Under the pieces are notes generated by a model, which had not been told where the DNA came from, did not search any database, and saw nothing but the letters and a program-made list of their open reading frames with translations. From Onthophagus taurus (Eukaryota; Arthropoda; Insecta; Coleoptera; Scarabaeidae), in NCBI RefSeq assembly GCF_036711975.1, contig NC_091972.1, forward strand, positions 24,433,001-24,497,000: a stretch of 64,000 nt of DNA. The letters run 5' to 3'. Position numbers and translations under genes: made by a program. Positions 54,756 to 64,000 of this stretch are shown here, piece by piece (position 1 is the first letter of the stretch; every line of letters begins with the position of its first letter).

Positions 54756-55776
54756 CTAGTATCGTGTCGGTCCACCTTTTTGCTCTAAAACAGGTTTTAA
54801 ACGGTTTTGCATCGACGATACTAAGTTTCTAGTAACATCGAGCGTAATATTCTCCCATTCTTTCAAAATCGCTTCTTTAAGGGAGGCTTTGCCCATTATC
54901 CTATTTTTTTTCACTCTTCTTTCAATTTGGTCCCATAAATGTTCTATGGGATTTAGGTCAGGGGACTGAGGTGGGAAATTTAATTGCTTTGGAACATTAT
55001 ACAATAGCCATTCCTTAACTATCTTCGCTGAATGTTTAGGATTATTATCCTGCTGAAATATCCATATCCTTCCTAGATTTAGTTTATCAACGCTGGCACG
55101 CAAATTTTCCTTCAATATGTTAAGTTAATAAAAACGGTCCATAATTCCATCAATAAAAACCAAATTTCCTACCCCAGCCGCCGCCATGCATCCCCAAACC
55201 ATAATTGATCCACCACCGTGTTTCACCGTAGGTAAGAGATGCTCGAGTTTGAACTCAGTATTTGGTTTTCTCCATACTTTACCCCGTCCATCCGATCCAA
55301 AAATATTAAATTTAGATTCATCGCTAAATAATACCATGTTCCAAAATTCCATAGGTTTGTCAATATGTTCTTGAGCAAATTCCACGCGTTTCTTCTGGTT
55401 TATTGGATTGATAAACGGCTTTTTCCGCATTTGTCTTCCATTAAAACCTTGCTTCCGTAACAGCCGCCGAATACATTCTGGGTGGATATCCTTTCCTGTT
55501 TCTTTCGACACCTCTGCTGCCAATATTGGACCACTCAAAGTTGGTTCTTTTAATACTTTACGAATAATATTTCGTTTGTCTCGTGAGTTTAACTTCGAAG
55601 GAGGACCTGCCCGAGGTTTATTGCTCACATTATTATTAGTTTTGAAGTTTTTTATGATATATTGCACTGTAGATCGTGGTTTATTAACAAGTTTTGAGAT
55701 TGTGCTCAACGATTTCCCTTCGTTTTTGAATTTAACGATTAAATTTCTTAATTCTTCGCTAATGGTCGCTCATTGT
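54756..55776 (-). pseudogene. Tc1 transposase, nearly intact
   Basis: The minus frame includes helix-turn-helix regions (LSTISKLVNKPRSTVQYIIK), a first catalytic Asp in FSDESKFNIFGSDGRGKVW, KHGGGSIMVWGCMAA, second Asp in FQQDNNPKHSAK, and third acid in PQSPDLNPIEHLW, ending GGPTRY. The only breaks I see are one stop (TAA at 55124-55122) and a one-base shift within about 10 bases of the probable ATG near 55774. This is the least damaged Tc1 in the window. Confidence 0.88.
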
Positions 55777-56125
55777 AAATTGATGTTGTAAATGTGATGC
55801 AATTGTCGCACTGAACATGTCTTAACAAGTCAAAGTTTACGATATACCAAAGTTAATCGAAGTGAACCGAAAATTAACAATCGGCAAATCATCATAATGA
55901 AGTATGATCAGTGTCGTATCAATGTACGAACATTTTCATGACATCAAAAAACGATATTTTTTTAACTTATTTATTTATTTAAATAGAATATACTTTATTT
56001 TATCCATAAAACGTTATTAACTGTTTTATATTATACATTTCGATAACGAAATGTAGCAAAATTTATAAACAATCGGTTATTTTGTTGTTTTTTCACCTGT
56101 ACGAAGACTTTTGTGACTAAGTGTA

Positions 56126-56599
56126 CCTCACAAATAAAATACTATTTCTATAAAATTTTACATAGCACACGATCTCCTGCGTCTTTTTTGTTTTTAATTT
56201 TTTTGTGTTTTTAAATGCTGGAGTATATGATATCCCACCTCGTATGAGGAGGGTTAAACAAATGCTCACCTCATCTAACAGCAACCACCCAAATTAAATT
56301 GTATTTTTGATATTTAATAAACATCGGATTTTATGCACTTGCATATCTGCATATGCAAATGCATATAACTCCATATTTACAGCGTTATTGCATAAATTAG
56401 TACTTCCTTGTCGATCATGCTTATTTCGGTAACGAAGCCTGTAGAATTAAAAGCGTTCATCGAAGATACGTCGATGAGTGCGATCATGGTCGACAATGAG
56501 AGGGACGGGAATAAAGATAAGACAATGCGATTTCTACAATTTGTGCCATGCGCATTCATTTAACCCTTATATTTGTGTATCTACGGAAGTGTTGTTTTT
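56126..56599. other. Intergenic DNA, no gene
   Basis: A TATGCA-rich stretch lies near 56340-56375 ('gcatatctgcatatgcaaat'). Nothing else is recognised. Confidence 0.45.
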
Positions 56600-58022
56600 A
56601 TTTCGACGATGCCGCCGGTGAAAAAGAATTTTCAGATTTTAATGCTAACTTGGATCAAAGGTTACCCAGGTCAATTTACATGTGATGGCGCTGTGATTTT
56701 CTGCAAAGTTTGTAATAAGCGAATACCTTCGAAAAAAATCAGATTGATTAACATGTCTCCACTGCTTCCCATGCAGCAGCAAGAAATAACCCTTCAACAA
56801 GTCAACAACTACTGACTCTAATTACGCCTTCTACTTCGGACTCCTAAAAAAAAGGAATTTAATAAAGGTTTATGTGAGTTTTTTATTGGCTGGAATATTC
56901 CATTTCATTAACTAAATAATCCTGTATGCCAGAGATTCCTTAAGAAGTACTGTACAAATCAGATAGTCCCTGAAGAATCTACGATTCGAAAAAACGACCT
57001 GTCAGTAATCTATGAAGATGTGTTAAATGAAATCCGTGCCGATCTTGCAAACAATTTGCTCTGGATATCAGCTGATGAAACGACAAATTCATGTGGATGG
57101 TTCAGTTTTTAATCGGGAAACTTTACTAGGACGTAGTACTTGCCAAAATAACACAAGTGTTTTATATAAACATAGGGTCGCAACTCTTTTGTTTTCGAGC
57201 TATGAGCTGTAAAAGTTGAGCCATAAATTTACACTTTATCTTTTATTTCGGGTATAAGTAAACCATAGAATTTGAAATTTTGTATGTATCTACTACTAGT
57301 TAATACCTTATTTTCACCATACCTTAATCTTCCCTAGCGCCCTCTAAGGGGATGAAATTCACAACCCCTTTGATTTTTTATAACAACTTTTTAACGCCAT
57401 GGAATAACATAAAAAAATATGGGTTGTAAAGCTTATTCATTATTGGTACTTTTTTGTCTCTTTAGTTTTTTCCTTCGCTGTTCCATATATGGTAAAAGCT
57501 GGACAATCTCTGCAAGTGTTTTATCTAAAGTTAATACATGTCACCTGTTTAGCACTTGTTTAGCAAATTGATTTCATCGACAAAGAAAGTGTTTTTGAAA
57601 GCACCATTGCATATACAAGTTTATAAAGAGCAACTGGCAAATCTAGCACTACCTCCCGAATCTGTAATAACGCGATGGGGTACTTGGTTGAAGGCTGTAT
57701 TGTTTTATGCAGAGAATTTTGAGGCTATAAAACAGGTAGTTGGTCAATTTGCTTGTTCAGAGTCCACAGCAATTTATTCAAGTCAGTTAGCATTTGACGA
57801 CGCTTCCATCAAGCAAAATGTAGCTCTAATTACAACTCATTTCAGCAACATACCCGATACCATATAAAAATTGGAAACTCGAAACCTTCCTCTGTTAAAG
57901 TCTATAGAAATATTAGACAAAATTGTCAAGCAGATAAATTCCCTTCCTATATCACTATCGGAAAATGTAAATACTGTACTACATAAAAATGCAGGCATCG
58001 AAGAAATCAAGATAATTAATGC
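56600..58022 (+). pseudogene. hAT transposase relic of the CGGBP1-like type, split
   Basis: The plus strand begins MPPVKKNFQILMLTWIKGYP, then CDGAVIFCKVCNKRIPSKK, a BED-like zinc finger as in CGG-repeat-binding-protein-1-like proteins. It continues in shifted frames to [12 protein letters not shown] near 57080 (DDE-type first acid). Family D sequence (57093-57480) interrupts. Then come KVFLKAPLHIQVYKE, ALPPESVITRWGTWLKAVLFY and further pieces to about 58022. There are many frameshifts. Ends were not found. Confidence 0.7.
57093..57480. repeat. Repeat family D, copy 2
   Basis: It matches 16815-17385 ('gggtcgcaactcttttgttt', 'gatgaaattcacaacccctt', 'tttttgtctcttta'). It lacks the 206-bp insert seen there and interrupts the hAT relic. 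Confidence 0.65.
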
Positions 58023-58037
58023 ATTTATAATCTCGAC

Positions 58038-58235
58038 CTATATCCTCACACCTGCGTGGCATGCATTGTCCTGCACTAGGATGAAATCTTGACCGACCCC
58101 AGATGAAGCAGGCACCACATGGTCCAAGATGTTTTCGATGTAATTCATGGCATTTAGTCTACCAGAAACAACAACAAGATCAGTTCTGTTGTCTATACTG
58201 ATACCAGCCCAAACCATAACAGACCCCCGATGCAA
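58038..58235 (-). pseudogene. Tc1 transposase fragment
   Basis: It encodes GSVMVWAGISIDNRTDLVVV, GRLNAMNYIENIL and FILVQDNACHAG, which includes the second catalytic Asp. Only 66 codons remain, without element ends. Confidence 0.8.
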
Positions 58236-58755
58236 CCACTAACCACTGATGCAAGAATTACTGACTGAAACTTCCAAAAACTTCAATTTTCAAAGAGTAA
58301 AATGTTCTTTATAGAGTTGTTCTAGTGAAAATAATAGCGTTCCAGATTGCTTTAGGTATGATAAGTATATATTTGTAATATGGAATTGAAAATAGAAAAA
58401 CTATGGTCACAGCAATCAACTCGACATTTTGGCAGCCAAACCTATTCTTAGTTATAACTTCGTAATGATGTATCCCATAATTTTGATTTTCTAGAACAAT
58501 AACTAGAACAACCCAGAACAGCAAAGAAAATCAGATTTTTCCAAAAATAGTGGTTTAGTCAAAAACCCGTTTTTTCGGTTTTTCTCCCCGAGTTTTTATT
58601 TTTCCTATTTGCCGCTTTGGAACAATGTAGAACAACTATGAAAAATTTAATAATCAAAAAATGGGGTGCTAACTACCCGCACGCAAAAATTTGTGATATT
58701 TTTATCATCTATGCACCATACACATTAAATAAGTAATTGCGAAATAAATTACAAA
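58236..58755. other. Non-coding DNA between transposon relics
   Basis: AT-rich with 'gttgttctagtg' near 58318 facing 'ctagaacaac' near 58505, possibly the ends of a short element. No coding motif. Confidence 0.4.
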
Positions 58756-59175
58756 CCAAATATTGTCTTGGAATATAACGAAACAAAGAGAGGAGTTGAT
58801 GTCTTGAATAAAATCGTTCGAAAATATAGTTGCCGTAGAACTACTAGAAAACGGCCATTTACATTTTTCATGAGTTATTTAAAAAAATTCCTGATTAGAA
58901 TTCCTGGCTGGAAATGTTTCTGCAAAAAGATGAAGGAAAATGTTCTTACAAGAACTAGGTATATTACTTATTCAACCCGAAATTAATCGTGGAGCATGAA
59001 ATATTGAAAAAGATAGAACGGGAATATCAAATAGTATAAAAATTGCAATTGAAAGTACAGGAAGAAAAATAACTTACTGACCGTCAACAACCCAAACGCT
59101 GCGATATCATCAATGTCGAGGAAGTGACTTAAAGCATTCCATAAAATGTGATTCCTGTACTAAATTTGTGTGTAG
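58756..59175 (+). pseudogene. piggyBac transposase C-terminal relic
   Basis: It encodes YNETKRGVDVLNKIVRKYSC and RRTTRKRPFTFF, the third-acid block of piggyBac transposases. In another frame there is a Cys-rich tail (QCRGSDLKHS, KCDSCTKFVCSV) matching the piggyBac C-terminal zinc domain. It has several frameshifts, and no TTAA-flanked end was found. Confidence 0.78.
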
Positions 59176-59179
59176 TGTA

Positions 59180-60597
59180 CAGGGTGGTTCAAATTCGATG
59201 TCCGAATAGGCTAACTCGGAAACTATAAGAGTTAGAAAAAAAGTAGCTTACATGTCATGATCTCGTTTTTCGAGAAACTGCTAATGCCGAAAACCTCATA
59301 GCGCTGTCGTCTTTTGTTTTTCCCCTAGAGGCCAAAATTGGAAATATCGTAAAACCAGCAAGTGCAATTATCTTCGTTATTATTATAGGTGGAATATTAT
59401 AACTAAGACATTATATGGACACTTTTTTATAGAGAATTGGATGACGTAGTCAAAAAAATTTTTTCGGTTTTAGATTTTGAGATATCATCACAATTTTCGT
59501 TTTTTTAAATGGAAACAACCACTGATTATTCGCTTATTAAATTCGTTATTTTTTTCTGATTACAAAAATATAGGGTTCGACAGGTCTATTTCTTATTGTT
59601 TTAGAATAAAGCCAAAAATAAACTTTTTTTTTTAATTTCCATCTAGTGTCATCGACGAAATTAAATTTACAGTTTCCTGTAAATTATGGTATTATAACTA
59701 AAAATTAAAAAAACAAATTTCTGATGTTTGAAAGAAATAAATTTGTTGAACTATTTAATTTATATATGTTTTACACAAAAGTTGGAATAGATTGCATTAT
59801 TTCACATTTTTTATTAATATTTAATATTATTATTAAATGACTTAATAAATTATTGATAGATGGCGCTCATATATTTTTCTTTTGAATTCAAATAAACATA
59901 GCAACATTTGTTTGTATTCAAAAAGTGTCACTTTAAAAATCCTGTAATAATATTAAATATTAATAAAAAATGTGAAATAATGCAATCTATTCCAACTTTT
60001 GTGTAAAACATATATAAATTAAATAGTTCAACAAATTTATTTGTTTCAAACATCAGAAATTTGTTTTTTTAATTTTTAGTTATAGTACCATAATTTACAG
60101 GAAACTGTAAATTTAATTTCGTCGATGACACTAGATGCAAATTTAAAAAAAAAGTTTATTTTTGGCTTTATTCTAAAACAATAAGAAATAGACCTGTCGA
60201 ACCCTATATTTTTGTAATCAGAAAAAAATAACGAATTTAATAAGCGAATAATCAGTGGTTGTTTCCATTTAAAAAAACGAAAATTGTGATGATATCTCAA
60301 AATCTAAAACCGAAAAAATTTTTTTGACTACGTCATTCAATTCTCTATAAAAAAGTGTCCATATAATGTCTTAGTTATAATATTCCACCTATAATAATAA
60401 CGAAAATAATTGCACTTGCTGGTTTTACGATATTTCCAATTTTGGCCTCTAGGGGAAAAACAAAAGACGATAGCACTATGAGGTTTTCGGCATTAGCAGT
60501 ATCTCGAAAAACGAGATCATGACATGTAAGCTACTTTTTTTCTAACTCTTATAGTTTCCGAGTTAGCCTATTCGGACATCGAATTTGAACCACCCTG
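59180..60597. mobile_element. 1.4 kb near-perfect palindrome (foldback transposon)
   Basis: The ends are CAGGGTGGTTCAAATTCGAT and its exact complement, with TA at 59178-59179 and 60598-60599. The arms are about 660 bp and differ at only a few positions by eye. The centre is about 105 bp (59840-59945). It has no coding sequence. A diverged half copy is at 14646-14975. Confidence 0.92.
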
Positions 60598-60599
60598 TA

Positions 60600-61270
60600 C
60601 AGGGTGGGCAAATTTGGGTGTTATTATAGGCTATCTCAGAAACTATAGAGAGATAGAGATAGGAAAAAAGTAGGTGCCATGTCTCGGTCTCTTTTTTCGA
60701 GACTAACCCAATCCCGCAAACACCAAACCTCTATCTTCTTTTGTTTTTAAGTTATAGCCAAAAAGTCAAATTTTCGTGATTTCAAAAAATGCTCATATTT
60801 CGTTTATTTTTGAAATTAGAGAAATGGGGTTGATACGTTCTTAAGACACTTTTTTAAGTAGAACATACTGCCGTTGAAAACAAAGTTGTATTTTTTTAAA
60901 TACAAACTATACTTGATTATGATGTTAATGAAAAGGGCATATTTTTAGCTTTCCAATGATGTATCGCATGTATGGTGCATTTGCGGAAAATAAGCGTTAA
61001 TTTTTAATTTCAAAATAGTAAGCGCTAAAGGTCAAAATTTTGATTATAGTAGGCGGGTTCGGACAGGAATTACTAATTACTATCTAATTACTATATGGTT
61101 TTGCACGAACATGACAGAAAGTTGGTCTTGTATCATTATGCAGGATAAACTTGGTTTTTGGTACAAAACGAATAAAAACTTTGAATAGTTGATTTAAATT
61201 TCTCAGTGTCTTATCCCTGACTTTGTTCACCAATAAAAAATGATTTGTAGATAAAGTTTGTTTATTAAAA
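60600..61270. repeat. Half of another CAGGGTGG-type element
   Basis: It begins CAGGGTGGGCAAATTTGGGT, sharing only the TA with its neighbour, and continues with 'agaaactatagagagatag' and 'gtctcggtctcttttttcga', a layout parallel to the previous family but a different sequence. No right end is found. The inner limit is approximate. Confidence 0.5.
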
Positions 61271-61299
61271 ATAAAAGAAACGTATTAATTAATGAATAA

Positions 61300-61548
61300 T
61301 TACTGAACAACAACTTCAGGAACTAAACAGTTACAGACTGTGTCATCAGTTGGGTATCAATGAATGAAATCTTCGGTAGTATCTTCCCAGTTTTCCCCAA
61401 CCATGAGATTTAGAAGTTTTTCCATATTAGCAACCTTTTCTTTTGAAATTGGGTGAGATATAGGAAGATTAGGGATCATAAACTGGGCAGCGAACTTTCC
61501 ATTGAAACGATGTTTATATGGGATATATGCCTTATCTATCATTTTCAA
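61300..61548 (-). pseudogene. Unrecognised coding relic
   Basis: The minus frame from 61548 (MKMIDKAYIPYKHRFNGKFA, NLPISHPISKEKVANMEKLL) reaches a TGA at 61359-61357, beyond which the same frame continues with YPTDDTVCNCLVPEVVVQ to a TAA near 61303. It looks like the C-terminus of a transposon-type protein, but I cannot name the family. Confidence 0.4.
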
Positions 61549-62554
61549 AGAATCATTTTTTAATTTTATCGCTTTATGTATTTAAAGATAATGAGGAATT
61601 TTTAAGCGGGAAACTCGTTTCGAAAAATTCATGAATGAAATGATCAGTAAACTCCCTTTACTATAGTAACTAAGTGGCATTTAACGTTTTCCTCGCCTAC
61701 TATAATTAAAATTTTGAATATTAATCTTTAATATTTTAGAATTAAAAAAAATCCGCTCCCTTAGTGATTCGAGTTAGGGGAATTTCACTGTATATCTAAT
61801 ACAATATCTTTCTTTAATGCATTAAAATAACTTATAATGGCTCAAATCCATACTTATTTAAACAAATTCAATTACAGTCAATTTTCAATTTTTTCTTCTG
61901 CTGCTTTGCATAAAAATACTTTTGGAGAGTTGTTGATATATCCAAGCAGAAAAATTAATTTTACGTAAAACAGAAACTGTTGTTTGTTTTGCCTAAATTG
62001 ATCGATGTTGGAGTTGTTTCTGTAATTTTACCTCTAAAATTGTTAAAGTTAAAAAACAATAATGTAACGTTTAGTAGCAATCACGGCGTGATTTAATTGC
62101 CTATTAAAATTTCTTAATTCTGAGCAAAACAGCATCATAAACCATATGAACCGCATTCCACGGTTGAGAAAATTTTTGTGTCTTGGAATACTTGCTAAGT
62201 AATAAGTACATTAAGATTACTATACGCACATTAATACACACACTTCGCATGAAAAATTAATAATATAAAAATTGACTACAAAATTTAATAAAGATTGTCG
62301 TATAGCCAACAAAATGGTTGAAAAGGTTGGTAAGTCAAGTTTTTATTTTGTGATGAATATTGGTAATTTATTGCTGGCTAGTGATGAGATAAGTTTAGTG
62401 ATTTTGCAGGTACAGTAAAACCTAGATATAACGGACAAAATATTTAAATGTTAGCACTCATATATAGAATCCAACTCGGGTTATTCCCAGAATTGTCTAT
62501 ACTATGTATAAATCAAGGACGGTAGTTCTAGTTTTAATTATTATTCACCGCTAG
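61549..62554. other. AT-rich intergenic DNA, no gene
   Basis: No ORF, repeat end or splice-bounded exon was recognised. Confidence 0.5.
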
Positions 62555-62730
62555 ATTGTTGTATGTTTTTATTGAACTAAAAATAGAACTAACACTAGAC
62601 CTAGACCTAAAAACCTTCGGATTTAGCCGTCTTAAGAGACGCACCGCTAAACCTGAATGTTTCTAGTTCTAGTGCTAGGGTTATCTTTAATTTTAGTTGT
62701 TATTCAGTAGATTGTTGTATATTTTTATTG
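62555..62730. repeat. Palindromic 'ctagaactaacactag' repeat, copy
   Basis: It has 'tagaactaacactagaccta' at the left, 'gaatgtttctagttctagtg' at the right, and the core 'gccgtcttaagagacgcacc' between. It is bordered on both sides by 'gttgtatrtttttattg', perhaps part of a target or of the unit. Confidence 0.7.
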
Positions 62731-63217
62731 CAATAATCATCTTCTTCATATGCCTTTCAAGTGACGCTGTTGTCTAATAATAATAAAATAAATTCTAATT
62801 TTAAAGTAATAAATTCTTTCCCCTTTAAACTCCATAATATTGTGTAAAAATAAACAGTTTCGCCTATCATAATTTTTGAGATTATAGATTATTTGCCGAC
62901 AATTTGCAGATAATTGTTTCGTCTAAAATTCATCGAGGTCAGTAAAGAACGCTGAAACTGTAAAATTCTTCCTTGTGTTGATTAATTGCAGGTATAATAC
63001 ATGTGGGTCAGCTCCCACTAATTCCAGAGTTATTAAAGGATGATATTATTAATTATTACGAGATCCGGTGGAACTATTTTATTTACACGACTCAACACGA
63101 ATTTAACTGAAACTTTAGTAATAACAGTTACGTTTAGTGTCTTGTATAACACTGCGCTACTAAATAGTTACTGACCCTTTAAAGTTACACAACAGTATAT
63201 GCAATGACTTATATATA
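62731..63217. other. AT-rich intergenic DNA, no gene
   Basis: Nothing recognised. It ends in TA before a transposon-like end. Confidence 0.5.
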
Positions 63218-64000
63218 CCGGGTGTTTCAGAATTGCACGGCAATATTTTAGGGATGTATTCTTCAGCACAAAATAAACAAAAACATTCATATAAACATAT
63301 GTTCCAAATTAATTTATTACCGAGATATTTAAAGTTGAAGTAAAACATCTAAAAGTATTGCGTTAAACAAATAGCCATAGACAACAATCGCATATTGTTC
63401 TTTTTGCTTGAGAGATGATTAAATATCTACTATTAAATGTGTTAATTAGTGTTTAACACTAATTATTAATAAAAAATTTTCTAGTGCTGTTCGGAGAATT
63501 TAATCTTTTACTATTTATCATGGGAGACACCACAAATTTGTTCACTTTTGCAGAATAAACAAACATGTTGTTAACCCTTGAATAGACGCGCATGAGACTG
63601 GCAATCCATTTTTATAATTACGTAAAAACTATTACAGCTACGGCTCTCTGGATATTTGAGATCTCAAAATGATGTTTTAGGAACTCTTTACATGAGTTTC
63701 AAAGGAAGGTTCAGTTTTATTACTTTGTAAACACTCAAACAATGCCGCGCGTACATGATTTGGGACTGAAAATCCCAGCGCGTGTATTTACGTTTCCTTT
63801 TTTTCGGCGAACGTTGATTCGGTAGTTCAGGCACATATTCGGCAGTTTTATTTTTTAGATATCTCCTTTTTATTTACGTGTTAGTAAATTGTTTAGTTCT
63901 GCATTTCTTTTAGGTATCAATTTTATATAAAAATAAGAATAAAAATATATTAAACCGTTTTTGTGTTGCATTCATGAATGTATCCTATGTTTTGTAATAC
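63218..64000. repeat. Left end of a mariner-type element and trailing DNA
   Basis: It starts CCGGGTGTTTCAGAATTGCA after TA, like other ends here. No complementary end occurs before the window stops, so it is truncated or incomplete. The last ~300 bp are unassigned. Confidence 0.4.

Larger units (their letters stand above)
51770..56123 (-). mobile_element. Tc1-like element hosting a second Tc1
   Basis: The ends are CACTTAGTCACGAAAGTCTT and its complement (CACTTAGTCACAAAAGTCTT), with TA at 51768-51769 and 56124-56125. The transposase is on minus at 55776-54756. A second Tc1 (51898-54631) has inserted between the transposase end and the left repeat. Removing it leaves about 1.6 kb. Confidence 0.88.

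Noticed and set aside
55408..55791. 127-codon plus ORF
   Set aside because: Antisense to the well-supported Tc1 transposase at 54756-55776.
34436..63000. The whole transposon-dense region as a piRNA cluster
   Set aside because: Density of nested relics is compatible with this, but no sequence feature demonstrates it; small-RNA data would be needed.

Overview
The window is AT-rich insect nuclear DNA and most likely comes from a beetle. The reasons are short introns with GT/AG borders, an RGS12/14-type 'loco' gene, an arthropod-type GNAT acyltransferase, and many Tc1/mariner, pogo, hAT, piggyBac, Penelope and Gypsy elements. The order of insect is inference; no marker in the window proves it. 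I see no bacterial feature, CRISPR array, tRNA or rRNA.

Two host genes are well supported. The 3' part of loco (regulator of G-protein signalling with RGS domain, two Ras-binding domains and a GoLoco motif) runs on + through six exons from 13104 to 22049, with a 6.7 kb intron full of transposons. A three-exon glycine-N-acyltransferase-like GNAT gene runs on - from 33557 to 32569. The two genes are convergent. Without the insertion between them, their stop codons would lie about 0.5 kb apart. A Tc1 element (22520-32539) sits between them. A Penelope-like (PLE) block and an 8-bp-TSD hAT element have inserted into that Tc1, and a mariner-like element has inserted into the PLE.

Region by region: 1-13100 is flanking DNA, probably upstream or intronic sequence of loco, with mariner-like foldback elements, a non-LTR retrotransposon relic and a Harbinger-type MITE. 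13104-22049 holds the loco exons and intronic transposons. 22520-32539 is the nested Tc1/PLE/hAT complex. 32569-33557 is the GNAT gene. 34765-40401 is a structurally complete Gypsy/errantivirus-type LTR element with apparently identical 254-bp LTRs and a TGCG target duplication. 40476-47290 is a chain of palindromic elements and a pogo-like transposon. 48005-49881 is a second pogo element. 51770-56123 is a triple nest of Tc1-type elements. 56570-59175 is a mosaic of hAT, Tc1 and piggyBac relics. 59180-60597 is a 1.4 kb near-perfect palindrome. The rest is sparse intergenic DNA.

The most unusual items are these. (i) The LTR element has lost both protease and integrase, so that one 1153-codon frame runs from reverse transcriptase/RNase H directly into a fusion-protein-like Env. 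(ii) A short RNA motif with hammerhead-ribozyme layout recurs in PLE ends and in a foldback element. (iii) The Tc1 insertion appears to have separated the GNAT gene from its own polyadenylation signal.
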